This document shows, piece by piece, positions 1 to 6,785 of a DNA stretch of 23,506 bases (the first letter of the stretch is position 1; every line of letters begins with the position of its first letter). The DNA lies in contig CAAFXE010000260.1 of assembly GCA_900766915.1 (NCBI GenBank), positions 1 to 23,506 of the forward strand. The letters run 5' to 3'. This DNA is from Lachnospiraceae bacterium. Its GTDB lineage: Bacteria; Bacillota; Clostridia; Lachnospirales; Lachnospiraceae. The notes under the pieces were generated by a model, which was given only the letters and a program-made list of their open reading frames with translations, ran no database searches and was not told where the DNA came from. The position numbers and the translations under genes were made by a program.

Positions 1-64
1 CACTTCCTCGTTGCCTAGGCGTGTTCGGGACTTTCACCCGTTAGAGCGCGCCCATGGCGCGCAA
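1..64 (-). ncRNA. 5' end of a group II intron (partial)
   Basis: Read on the minus strand, the segment starts with a perfect 7-bp GC-rich hairpin (GCGCGCC-ATG-GGCGCGC, 46-62) followed by TCTAAC and GGGTGAAAGTCCCG (27-40). This order is familiar from the 5' end of domain I of bacterial group II introns. The intron runs off the left edge, so its maturase/reverse transcriptase is not visible. It sits directly behind the Rho-independent terminator of the rubrerythrin gene, which is the target preference known for bacterial class C introns. The usual GUGCG start is not exact here; the junction reads TTTTGTTTGCGCG. The assignment rests on motif recognition, not on a fold or alignment. Confidence 0.6.
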
Positions 65-65
65 A

Positions 66-99
66 CAAAATGAGCCGGACGGTCAAAACCGTCCGACTC
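66..99 (-). terminator. Rho-independent terminator of the rubrerythrin gene
   Basis: The minus-strand RNA forms a 12-bp stem (arms 88-99 and 72-83, one G-U pair) with a 4-nt loop, followed by AUUUUGUUU. It lies about 50 bp beyond the rubrerythrin stop codon and immediately precedes the group II intron. Confidence 0.88.
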
Positions 100-148
100 G
101 AAATTAAGAGGCATTCTATTTGTTAAATATTTGAGGTAGATTTATAGA

Positions 149-691
149 TTAGCCAAAATATCTTTCTAAGAGACCTTTGAATGCTTTTCCGTGTCTAGCC
201 TCATCGCGTGCCATTTCATGAACTGTGTCATGGATAGCATCTAAGTTGAGAGCTTTTGCACGTTTTGCAAGATCCATTTTACCAGCTGTAGCACCGTTTT
301 CTGCTGCAACTCTCATTTCAAGGTTTTTCTTTGTGCTTGGTGTAACAACTTCGCCTAATAATTCAGCGAATTTAGCAGCATGTTCTGCTTCTTCGTAAGC
401 AGCTTTTTCCCAGTATAAACCGATTTCCGGATATCCTTCTCTGTGAGCTACTCTGGCCATTGCAAGGTACATACCAACTTCTGAACATTCGCCTTCGAAG
501 TTTGCTCTTAAGTCCATAATGATGTCTTCCGGAGCACCTTCAGCTACACCTACAACATGTTCTGCTGCCCATGAAAGGCCTTCTTCCATTTTGTTGAATT
601 TTTCTGCCGGTACTTTACATACTGGACACTGTTCCGGAGCAGCATCTCCTTCATGAACATAACCACATACTGAACATACAAATTTTGCCAT
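149..691 (-). CDS. reverse rubrerythrin
   Basis: This is a 180-aa non-haem iron protein that reduces hydrogen peroxide and possibly oxygen in the cytoplasm of anaerobes. The rubredoxin-type iron site is N-terminal (Cys6, Cys9, Cys22, Cys25). The ferritin-like four-helix diiron domain follows, with carboxylate/His clusters at Glu66-Glu71, Glu100-His104 and Glu159-His167. In classical rubrerythrin the rubredoxin domain is C-terminal; this swapped order defines reverse rubrerythrin, known from clostridia as a strongly peroxide-induced, PerR-repressed protein. An AAGGAG-like ribosome site precedes the ATG. The gene lies just downstream of perR but has its own consensus promoter with a PerR-box-like palindrome, and it ends in a strong terminator, so it can be transcribed alone. 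Confidence 0.93.
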   Translation of the reverse strand: MAKFVCSVCGYVHEGDAAPEQCPVCKVPAEKFNKMEEGLSWAAEHVVGVAEGAPEDIIMDLRANFEGECSEVGMYLAMARVAHREGYPEIGLYWEKAAYEEAEHAAKFAELLGEVVTPSTKKNLEMRVAAENGATAGKMDLAKRAKALNLDAIHDTVHEMARDEARHGKAFKGLLERYFG

Positions 692-735
692 AATGATAAT
701 CTCCTTTTTTATAAAATATTTTTGTTTTTAAATAA

Positions 736-750
736 CAGTAATTATTACTG
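736..750. promoter_or_regulatory. PerR-box-like operator at the rubrerythrin promoter
   Basis: A perfect 7-1-7 palindrome, CAGTAAT-T-ATTACTG, lies directly downstream of the -10 element, over the expected transcription start. Its size and AT-rich core fit the Fur/PerR 7-1-7 box. A related copy lies at the perR promoter. Confidence 0.72.
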
Positions 751-755
751 ATTTA

Positions 756-783
756 AGTATACCACATTTTTGTTTCCTGTCAA
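756..783 (-). promoter_or_regulatory. sigma-A promoter of reverse rubrerythrin
   Basis: On the minus strand a perfect TTGACA (778-783) is separated by 16 bp from TATACT (756-761). It lies between the perR stop codon and the rubrerythrin start, so rubrerythrin does not depend on read-through from perR. Confidence 0.8.
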
Positions 784-791
784 TACTTTTT

Positions 792-1181
792 TTACTGACT
801 TTTTAATAAACAGGCCTGGCAGGTACCCACAAAATCCAAATTCATTTCTTCTATGATACCCTGAAATCCTTTTGGCTGTACCACAGAAAGGTCGGGTTCC
901 TTTTCAAACTGCAGATCCTCAACCTGACCACACTGCTTACAGGTAAAATGATAATGCGGCATGGTATTTGCATCGAACCTGTCAGGGCCATTACATGAAA
1001 GTTTTCTGATCTCACCCAACTCTGAGAGAAGTGATAAATTCCTGTAAACCGTTCCAAGACTGATATGGGGAAATTCTTCTCTTACATGAGTATAAATCAT
1101 GTCTGCAGTGGGGTGATCACACCGACCCATGAGAAATTCCTTGATACATTCTCTCTGCCGACTTCTTTTGATAGCCGCCAT
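792..1181 (-). CDS. perR: peroxide-responsive repressor PerR (Fur family)
   Basis: This 129-aa Fur-family metalloregulator has an N-terminal winged helix and a C-terminal dimerisation domain. The structural zinc site is Cys81/Cys84 and Cys121/Cys124. The regulatory site matches Bacillus subtilis PerR in spacing: Asp70, His76, His78 and Asp89 correspond to Asp85, His91, His93 and Asp104, and His23 fits His37. The aspartate at position 89 is the residue that separates peroxide-sensing PerR from Fur, which has Glu there. Iron-catalysed oxidation of the His ligands would release the repressor. It probably represses itself and the downstream reverse rubrerythrin, since both promoters carry similar palindromes. 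A GGAGG-type ribosome site precedes the ATG. Confidence 0.9.
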   Translation of the reverse strand: MAAIKRSRQRECIKEFLMGRCDHPTADMIYTHVREEFPHISLGTVYRNLSLLSELGEIRKLSCNGPDRFDANTMPHYHFTCKQCGQVEDLQFEKEPDLSVVQPKGFQGIIEEMNLDFVGTCQACLLKSQ

Positions 1182-1204
1182 AAACTCCTCCTTTCTGTTA
1201 AAAA

Positions 1205-1219
1205 CAATAATTATTACTA
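1205..1219. promoter_or_regulatory. PerR-box-like operator at the perR promoter
   Basis: The 15-mer CAATAAT-T-ATTACTA shares 13 of 15 positions with the perfect palindrome at 736-750 and lies at the same place relative to its own -10 element. This indicates autoregulation. Confidence 0.65.
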
Positions 1220-1224
1220 ATATT

Positions 1225-1253
1225 AATATATAATAAAAAAGAGGTTTTTACAA
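1225..1253 (-). promoter_or_regulatory. perR promoter
   Basis: On the minus strand TTGTAA (1248-1253) and TATATT (1225-1230) are 17 bp apart, with the PerR-like box just downstream. The -35 element overlaps the terminator hairpin of the upstream pyridoxamine kinase gene. Confidence 0.55.
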
Positions 1254-1257
1254 CCCC
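1235..1257 (-). terminator. terminator after the pyridoxamine kinase gene
   Basis: The minus-strand RNA gives GGGGUU/AACCUC (arms 1252-1257 and 1241-1246, one G-U pair) around a 5-nt loop, followed by six U residues. It is short but well placed, 24 bp past the stop codon. Confidence 0.6.
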
Positions 1258-1280
1258 TTTTTCTTAATTTTCCAATAATT

Positions 1281-2108
1281 TTATTTTAGCTGATACAGAA
1301 TTTCCTCAAAGCAGACACCATCGGTCAGAGGAATGTCCGTCTCTATAGATTTTAAGATACATTTCTTGATAAATAAAGACGCCTTTCGCACAGAAGTATG
1401 AAAATCAACCCCATTGACTGCATCTGCTGCAATAATAGATGAGAAAATATCCCCTGTGCCGCAGCGGGAAGTACCTACCTTATGGGTCTTTATAATAGAA
1501 GGCTCTTTTCCCTCCTCATAGCAGTAATTTGACACATAAGAACCCTGGGGAATGCCGGTGATCACAATCTTTTCAGGACCCATTTCATTTAATCTGACTG
1601 CCAGCTTATGAAGCTCCTTTATTTTCCATTTTTCCTTATAAGGAGTATCTGTTAAGATGCATGCTTCTGTCAGGTTCGGTGTCACAATGTCTGCATAAGG
1701 AACCAGATTCTTCATCCGATGACACATTTCCTCAGTATAGGTGGTATAAGGCTGTCCGTTGTCTCCCATAATGGGATCCAGAACAATCAATGTGTCTTCT
1801 CCTTTAAAATACTGAAAGAAATTTTTCACAATCTCAATCTGTCTGGCAGAACCTAAAAATCCGGAACAGATTCCATCAAACCGGACTCCCAGCTTTTTCC
1901 ACTCTTCAATATAGGGGACCATCTGCTCCGTAAAATCCTGAAAATAAAAGCTTGGATATGCCGTATGGTTACTGAAGATCGACGTGGGAACCGGACAGCA
2001 CTGTACCTTCATATGGGAAATGATGGGAAGCTCCACGGCTATGGAACAGCGTCCGTAACCGGACAGATCATTGATGATGGCTATTTTTTTCTGTTTTACC
2101 TGTGACAC
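1281..2108 (-). CDS. pyridoxamine/pyridoxal kinase (PdxY/PdxK type)
   Basis: This 275-aa ribokinase-fold enzyme phosphorylates pyridoxamine or pyridoxal with ATP in vitamin B6 salvage. The family motifs are visible: the NDLSGYGRCS segment near residues 13-22, DPIMGD at 111-116, TPNLTEA at 143-149, and the anion-hole/catalytic GTGD at 217-220, preceded by Cys216. The start is a GTG at 2106-2108, chosen because GGGAG lies 8 nt upstream and because the product then begins like family members. It appears to be a single-gene unit with a terminator at its 3' end. A weak TTTTCA-N17-TATACT promoter (2143-2171) precedes it. Whether pyridoxamine or pyridoxal is preferred cannot be told from sequence. 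Confidence 0.88.
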   Translation of the reverse strand: MSQVKQKKIAIINDLSGYGRCSIAVELPIISHMKVQCCPVPTSIFSNHTAYPSFYFQDFTEQMVPYIEEWKKLGVRFDGICSGFLGSARQIEIVKNFFQYFKGEDTLIVLDPIMGDNGQPYTTYTEEMCHRMKNLVPYADIVTPNLTEACILTDTPYKEKWKIKELHKLAVRLNEMGPEKIVITGIPQGSYVSNYCYEEGKEPSIIKTHKVGTSRCGTGDIFSSIIAADAVNGVDFHTSVRKASLFIKKCILKSIETDIPLTDGVCFEEILYQLK

Positions 2109-2183
2109 TGCAAATACTCCCTTCCGTTTTCACTGTTCCTAAAGTATATATAATTTCAACGGTTTTGAAAACATCCAATTTAA

Positions 2184-2204
2184 AAAAGCTGTAAAAGACA
2201 GCCC
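2184..2204 (-). terminator. terminator-like hairpin with no obvious upstream gene
   Basis: On the minus strand GCTGT-CTTTT-ACAGC is followed by TTTTTTAAA. It lies upstream of the pyridoxamine kinase promoter on the same strand, with no minus-strand gene before it. It could stop antisense transcription from the divergent gene or end a short unrecognised transcript. Confidence 0.4.
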
Positions 2205-2295
2205 TTTCATCCTGAAAATTGCTTATTTTATAAGGAAATTTTATAAAAACACAGGATTTTAGTAGGAATAAATTATTTATTTCTTTTAAAAATAA

Positions 2296-2304
2296 TGATA
2301 CAAT
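2296..2304 (+). promoter_or_regulatory. extended -10 promoter of the F420-ligase-like gene
   Basis: TGA-TACAAT forms an extended -10 element. The -35 region (TTTATT at 2276-2281) is poor. The resulting leader of about 70 nt contains a CTGTTCAGAA-type repeat at 2321-2345. Confidence 0.5.
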
Positions 2305-2320
2305 GTTTATGTATTTTATG

Positions 2321-2345
2321 TAACTGTTCAGAAGCCACTGGACAG
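2321..2345. repeat. short dispersed repeat in the leader of the F420-ligase-like gene
   Basis: It has the core CTGTTCAGAAGCCACTG followed by GACAG, so its ends (CTGTTC and GGACAG) are nearly inverted. The partner copy is at 7691-7713 in opposite orientation. Confidence 0.5.
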
Positions 2346-2380
2346 ATACTATTTAATTTGCCAAAGGTAGGAATAAAGGT

Positions 2381-3574
2381 ATGGAAAGAAAAATCGGTAC
2401 AGTATCCAGAGGAGTTCGCTGTCCAATCATCCGCGAAGGTGACAACCTCGTAGATATCGTAGTAAATAGTGTTTTAGAGGCTGCAGAAAGTGAAAACTTT
2501 GATTTAAGAAACCGTGATGTCGTAGGTATCACAGAATCTATCGTAGCTCGTGCACAGGGTAATTACGCAACTGTTGAAGATATCGCAGCAGACGTAAAAG
2601 CAAAAACAGGTGGAGAAACTGTTGGTGTTATTTTCCCAATTACCTCCAGAAACCGTTTTGCGATCAACTTAAAAGGTATCGCTATGGGATGTAAAAAAGT
2701 TGTTCTTATGCTCAGCTATCCAAGCGATGAAGTAGGTAATGCATTATTAACCTATGACCAAATCGATGAAGCTGGTATCAATCCTTACTCTGATGTTTTA
2801 ACATTAGAAAGATATCGTGAATTATTTGGTGCAAACATCCATGAATTTACAGGTGTTGACTATGTAGAATACTACGGAAACCTTGTAAAAGAAGCCGGTG
2901 CAGAAGTTGAGATCATTTTTGCAAACCAGGCGAAAACAATTCTTAATTACACAGACTGTGTTATCACCTGTGACATTCACACAAGGGTACGTACAAAACG
3001 TATCTTAAAAGCAGCCGGTGCTAAAGTTGTTCTTGGTCTTGATGACATTTTAAATGCTCCTGTAAACGGAAGCGGATACAACGCAAAATACGGTTTATTA
3101 GGATCTAACAAGGCTACAGAAAACAAGATCAAACTTTTCCCGAATGAATGCAAGGATCTTGTTGTAGATATTCAGTCTAAGCTTCTTGAAAAAACAGGTA
3201 AGCTTATCGAAGTTATGGTTTACGGTGATGGAGCTTTTAAAGATCCTCAGGGTAAGATCTGGGAACTGGCTGACCCGGTTGTTTCTCCGGCATTTACAGA
3301 CGGACTCATCGGTACACCAAATGAATTAAAATTAAAATATCTTGCAGATAATGATTTTGCAAACCTTAGCGGTGCTGAATTAAAAGATGCAATTTCCAAG
3401 AGTATCAAAGAAAAACAGGATAACCTGGTAGGAAATATGGCTTCTCAGGGTACAACCCCAAGACAGTTAACAGACCTTCTTGGTTCTTTATGTGACTTAA
3501 CCTCCGGTTCCGGAGACAAGGGTACACCAATCATCCTGATCCAGGGTTACTTTGATAACTACACAACAGACTAA
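2381..3574 (+). CDS. F420-0:gamma-glutamyl ligase-like protein (CofE fold), function unknown
   Basis: This 397-aa protein resembles coenzyme F420-0:L-glutamate ligase, the GTP-dependent enzyme that adds glutamate to F420-0. Recognisable parts include the N-terminal RGVRCPIIREGD segment, a D-x-VGITESIVARAQG motif and the SRNRF segment. No other F420 biosynthesis gene is in the window and Lachnospiraceae are not known F420 producers, so the real substrate is probably another carboxylate or peptide acceptor. Codon use is biased towards GAA, AAA, GGT and ATC and the terminator is strong, which suggests high expression. Start: ATG at 2381 after AGGTAGGA. The gene is monocistronic and divergent from the kinase. 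The fold assignment is fairly safe; the function is not. Confidence 0.78.
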   Translation: MERKIGTVSRGVRCPIIREGDNLVDIVVNSVLEAAESENFDLRNRDVVGITESIVARAQGNYATVEDIAADVKAKTGGETVGVIFPITSRNRFAINLKGIAMGCKKVVLMLSYPSDEVGNALLTYDQIDEAGINPYSDVLTLERYRELFGANIHEFTGVDYVEYYGNLVKEAGAEVEIIFANQAKTILNYTDCVITCDIHTRVRTKRILKAAGAKVVLGLDDILNAPVNGSGYNAKYGLLGSNKATENKIKLFPNECKDLVVDIQSKLLEKTGKLIEVMVYGDGAFKDPQGKIWELADPVVSPAFTDGLIGTPNELKLKYLADNDFANLSGAELKDAISKSIKEKQDNLVGNMASQGTTPRQLTDLLGSLCDLTSGSGDKGTPIILIQGYFDNYTTD

Positions 3575-3582
3575 TTAGTTTA

Positions 3583-3613
3583 GGGGAACAGATGAAATCT
3601 GTTCCCCCTTTTT
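3583..3613 (+). terminator. strong Rho-independent terminator
   Basis: GGGGAACAGAT pairs over 11 bp with ATCTGTTCCCC around a GAA loop, followed by CTTTTT. It lies 9 bp past the stop codon of the F420-ligase-like gene. Confidence 0.93.
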
Positions 3614-3678
3614 ATGACCAATTTGTGTTGTTTCGTGTGTTCAACTACAGCAAAATTCCAGTTAAAAATTCTTTATTC

Positions 3679-3990
3679 TTACTTGCACCACACATGTTCT
3701 AATCCCTGAGCCATGATCGTCATGACATGGTCATCTGCCAGAGAATAGTAAATAGTTTTTCCATCCCTTCTCGACTTCACCAGATGAGCCTGCTTTAACA
3801 CCCTCAGCTGATGGGAGATGGCGCTCTGGGTCATATCAAGTGCATCTGCAATATCCTGCACACAAAGCTCTCCCTTGATCAAAATGTCCAGAATACGGAT
3901 CCTCGTGGAATCCGAAAAAATCTTAAACAGATCCGCCAACTTATATAAAGTTTCTATATCATGATGGATTTCATGTTCATGATTCATCAT
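3679..3990 (-). CDS. ArsR/SmtB-family metal-sensing repressor
   Basis: This 103-aa winged-helix repressor is expected to leave DNA when it binds Zn(II), Cd(II) or a similar ion. The recognition helix region reads TQSAISHQLRVLKQ (54-67). The C-terminal helix carries Asp86-x-His88-x10-His99-x2-Cys102. This is the alpha5 site of CzrA/SmtB, but with Cys in place of the final His. Cys43 in ELCV and N-terminal His4/6/9/10 could add ligands. Its ATG overlaps the TGA of the upstream ATPase by one base (TGATG), so the two are translationally coupled and share one promoter. The operator is therefore upstream of the ATPase, not next to this gene. Confidence 0.88.
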   Translation of the reverse strand: MMNHEHEIHHDIETLYKLADLFKIFSDSTRIRILDILIKGELCVQDIADALDMTQSAISHQLRVLKQAHLVKSRRDGKTIYYSLADDHVMTIMAQGLEHVWCK

Positions 3991-6101
3991 CAGTTTTTCC
4001 CCCTTTGATACAATATCCGAACAGAATTTATAACACAGATCATGGCAACACCGGTATCAGCAAACACTGCCATCCACATATTGGCATGGCCCAAAAGTCC
4101 TAAAATCATCACAGCAATCTTGACTGCCAGTGCAAAGACTACATTCTGCATGGCGATTCCGGCGGTAGCCTTTGCGATCCTTACTGCCTCCGGAATAGAC
4201 TCCACACTGGAAGTCATAAATACTGCATCTGCCGCTTCAATGGCTGCATCTGCACCGCTTCCCATGGCGGCTCCCACATCGGCTCCTGCCAGTACCGGGG
4301 CATCATTGATGCCGTCACCTACATACATGACACTGCCATACTCTTCCCGAAGCTTTTGTAAAGTCTCCAGCTTTTCCTGAGGAAGAAGTTTTGCATAGAC
4401 TCTCTCGATACCTACCGAATCTGCAACTGCTTCTGCACTTGCCTTCTCATCACCGGTAAGCATGACGCTGTGAAGCCCCATTTTTTTCAAACGCTCCATA
4501 GCAGATGCCGCATCCTTTTTGACGGTATCAGAAATGAGAATGTATCCGGCAAATCTTCCGTCAACTCCCACATAGACCACAGAGCCTTCCTCCTTTGGCT
4601 CCTTGGAAACAAAAATTCCATTTTCCTCCAGAAGCTTTTTATTTCCGCAATACACTCTTCCCTGAGGTAAAAATGCACTGACACCACGGCCTGCCAGCTC
4701 TTTTAACATGACCGGTCGTTCTAATGGAAGATCCTCTTCCATTGCAGCCTTAACAATGCTTTCTCCAATAGGGTGAGTAGAATTTTTCTCACAGCTTCCG
4801 CAGATAGCCAGCAGTTCTTTTTCAGAATATTTCCATGTGGCTACGATTTTCTGTACTTTAAAGTTTCCTTCGGTTACCGTTCCGGTCTTATCCATGATGA
4901 CAGCACCGATCTTGCTTAAAAATTCGAGGGATGCTCCTCCTTTAAATAAGATTCCCTGTCTGGAACCGGCTCCAATTCCGGAAAAGAATGCCAGAGGAAC
5001 ACTTAAAACCAAAGCACAGGGACAGCTCATCACAAGAAATGTAAGGGCGGTATATACCCAGTAGTTCCAGTTTCCTGTAACCAGAGACGGAACCACTGCT
5101 GTAATTGCTGCAAGTAAGATCACGATGGGTGTGTATACCTTAGCAAACCGGGTAATAAACCGATCCAGCTTCGGTTTGCTGGCCGCCGCATTTTCCACAG
5201 AATTTAAAATTCTGGTCACCATGGATTCGGACAATGGTTTTTCCACTTTCATCAACAGCTGTCCTGAAGTATTGACGCAGCCGGAAGTCAAATGGTCTCC
5301 CACCCGGACAGATACCGGCACCGGTTCCCCCGTGATCGGTGAAGTATCAATGCGGCTTTCCCCTGAGATGACACTTCCATCCAGCGGCACCCTGTCTCCC
5401 GGACGAATGAGAACCACATCGCCCACCTTCGCATCCTCTGCTGCCACTTCCACGGCTTCCTCACCCATCATCAGATTGACTGTTTCCGGACGAAGATCTA
5501 CCGCCTCCATAATCTGGCTTCGGCTTCTCTCTACCGCTTTTTCTTCAAAATATTCTCCGATACGGTAAAACAGCATGACACCTACCGCCTCCGGATAATC
5601 CCTCATAGCAATCGCGCCAAGGGTCGCAATGCACATTAAGAAATTTTCATCAAAAATCTGTCCCTTTGCAATATTCCTTCCTGCCTCCAAAAGAATCTTA
5701 CCACCAAGAATCAGATAAGCAGCTACAAAAAGCAGAATGCTGATGGTATCACTTCCTCCGGCTCTCTCCAAAATCACGGCACCAAGAAAAACTGCGGTAC
5801 CCGCAAGGATCTCCCATAATTCTTTGGATACCTTTTTCTCTTCTTTTTTCTGATCAGCCTGCTTTTTGTCTTTCACACGAATCCCCCGCGGTGTTACCGT
5901 TACCTGGGATTCAATGGAAGTGCAGATTTTTCTGATCTCCTCTAAATATGCATCCGGATCTTCCGCCGTCACCCGAAGCTGCTTTGTAGCAAAGGTAATA
6001 GATGCTTCAGATATGCCGTCCAATGCTGCAATTTTTTCTTCCATCTTGGCTGCACAATGGGCACAGCCTAAATTTTCTATGAAATAGATTTTGGTACTCA
6101 T
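3990..6101 (-). CDS. Zn/Cd/Pb-translocating P1B-type ATPase (ZntA/CadA type)
   Basis: This 703-aa membrane pump exports divalent soft metals using ATP. It has one N-terminal HMA domain with CAHC at 13-16. The actuator TGEP is at 257-260, the membrane metal site CPC at 360-362, the phosphorylation motif DKTGT at 404-408, the nucleotide-domain HP at 443-444, and GDGINDAP at 595-602. Lys661 and Asp682 in the last two helices correspond to the Zn/Cd-type transmembrane ligand pair, which argues against Cu specificity. Length is normal for the family. The start is supported by AGGAGG 7 nt upstream. It is the first gene of a two-gene operon with the ArsR repressor and has a consensus promoter with an ArsR-type operator. 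Confidence 0.93.
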   Translation of the reverse strand: MSTKIYFIENLGCAHCAAKMEEKIAALDGISEASITFATKQLRVTAEDPDAYLEEIRKICTSIESQVTVTPRGIRVKDKKQADQKKEEKKVSKELWEILAGTAVFLGAVILERAGGSDTISILLFVAAYLILGGKILLEAGRNIAKGQIFDENFLMCIATLGAIAMRDYPEAVGVMLFYRIGEYFEEKAVERSRSQIMEAVDLRPETVNLMMGEEAVEVAAEDAKVGDVVLIRPGDRVPLDGSVISGESRIDTSPITGEPVPVSVRVGDHLTSGCVNTSGQLLMKVEKPLSESMVTRILNSVENAAASKPKLDRFITRFAKVYTPIVILLAAITAVVPSLVTGNWNYWVYTALTFLVMSCPCALVLSVPLAFFSGIGAGSRQGILFKGGASLEFLSKIGAVIMDKTGTVTEGNFKVQKIVATWKYSEKELLAICGSCEKNSTHPIGESIVKAAMEEDLPLERPVMLKELAGRGVSAFLPQGRVYCGNKKLLEENGIFVSKEPKEEGSVVYVGVDGRFAGYILISDTVKKDAASAMERLKKMGLHSVMLTGDEKASAEAVADSVGIERVYAKLLPQEKLETLQKLREEYGSVMYVGDGINDAPVLAGADVGAAMGSGADAAIEAADAVFMTSSVESIPEAVRIAKATAGIAMQNVVFALAVKIAVMILGLLGHANMWMAVFADTGVAMICVINSVRILYQRGKN

Positions 6102-6123
6102 AGGATACCTCCTGTTGTTTAAA

Positions 6124-6143
6124 ATATGATTAATTGTTCATAT
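6124..6143. promoter_or_regulatory. ArsR/SmtB-type operator
   Basis: The inverted repeat ATATGA-N8-TCATAT resembles the ATATGAAC-type half sites bound by SmtB/CzrA repressors. It overlaps the expected transcription start of the ATPase operon, so binding would block initiation. Confidence 0.68.
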
Positions 6144-6146
6144 GTT

Positions 6147-6176
6147 AATATAAGCATATATAGATTTGTTTGTCAA
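6147..6176 (-). promoter_or_regulatory. promoter of the ATPase-arsR operon
   Basis: On the minus strand a perfect TTGACA (6171-6176) is followed after 18 bp by TATATT (6147-6152). The operator-like repeat lies immediately downstream. Confidence 0.72.
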
Positions 6177-6294
6177 CACCTATATAAATTATTTTGTTAC
6201 CAAAACGAGAAAAACAATGTATTTTTTATTTCTACTAAAAATCTAAATAAAATCTTAATTTTTTTTAGAATTACTTTAGAGTGCCGACATACTT

Positions 6295-6477
6295 TTGACA
6301 CAAATCCTTGTTAATATAATAACCGTAGCAAATACATATCAGTATTTCATTCATAACACTTGGAGGGTGAAATGCCCTCCACTCCCTCGATTCATAGGCG
6401 ATGTAAATCGCTTGACTATAAAATCCTAATCTCTCCTAGAAAAGAAAAAGACCATCCGGCCAGATGGTCTTTTTTCT
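6295..6477 (+). ncRNA. candidate small structured RNA
   Basis: No credible protein gene lies between 6102 and 6785. On the plus strand TTGACA (6295-6300) precedes TATAAT (6315-6320, spacing 14) or TAATAA (6317-6322, spacing 16). The following stretch folds into GGAGGG/CCCTCC with a 7-nt loop (6362-6380) and GCGAT-GTAA-ATCGC (6398-6411), and ends in a terminator hairpin (6449-6477). Promoter-like sequence, two hairpins and a terminator in order suggest a transcript of about 150 nt. I do not recognise a known RNA family, and the -35/-10 spacing is not ideal. Confidence 0.35.
6445..6477. terminator. bidirectional Rho-independent terminator
   Basis: AGACCATC (6449-6456) pairs with GATGGTCT (6463-6470) around CGGCCA, with A-rich sequence on the left and seven T on the right. 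It can end the candidate plus-strand RNA and, on the minus strand, read-through from the hemolysin III gene. Confidence 0.82.
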
Positions 6478-6500
6478 TTATTTATATTTTCAAGGGATGA

Positions 6501-6665
6501 CAAGACAGCTTCTATTCCTGTCCCGCAGGCGTCGTCGCCTACAACTAACCTAAGAATTTCTAAAGGCTTGCAGGAGAGCCTGCTTCGCCTAGAAATTCTA
6601 AGGCGGATTTTCCGGCTCCTTTGGCTAAATGCGGTACACGAACAGAAGCTACCCTGTCTGTTCCA
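6501..6665. repeat. nested inverted-repeat element, intergenic
   Basis: Three inverted repeats are nested around one centre. The innermost is GCAGG-AGAG-CCTGC (6570-6583). The middle arms, 6549-6567 and 6587-6603, share AGAATTTCTA and flanking bases. The outer arms, 6509-6526 and 6631-6648, match at 15 of 18 positions. The whole could extrude as a cruciform or fold as RNA behind the hemolysin III gene. The outer arm is similar to sequence at 9589-9616, so this may be one member of a dispersed intergenic family. No transposase is present. Confidence 0.6.
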
Positions 6666-6785
6666 TGATAATTTTAAATTATTATTGTGAATACTCTCCC
6701 GATATAGAGTCAAAACCCTCCCGGGATATTGACTTCTGTAGTTTTTCAAAAATTTACTGAAGGCTTTTGCCTCTACACAAGAAAA

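Noticed and set aside
792..1181. Fur (iron) instead of PerR
   Set aside because: The position equivalent to Bacillus PerR Asp104 is Asp89, and rubrerythrin is the neighbour; Fur has Glu there.
2109..2380. Riboswitch in the leader of the F420-ligase-like gene or the pyridoxamine kinase
   Set aside because: No recognised aptamer core; only a short hairpin and a dispersed repeat are visible.
4042..5568. Several plus-strand ORFs antisense to the P-type ATPase
   Set aside because: Shadow frames of a gene with all family motifs intact; products are Ser/Thr/Ala-rich without domains.
6426..6749. 107-aa minus-strand ORF
   Set aside because: It runs through the terminator and the nested inverted repeat, has a low-complexity Arg/Ser-rich product, and has no convincing ribosome site.
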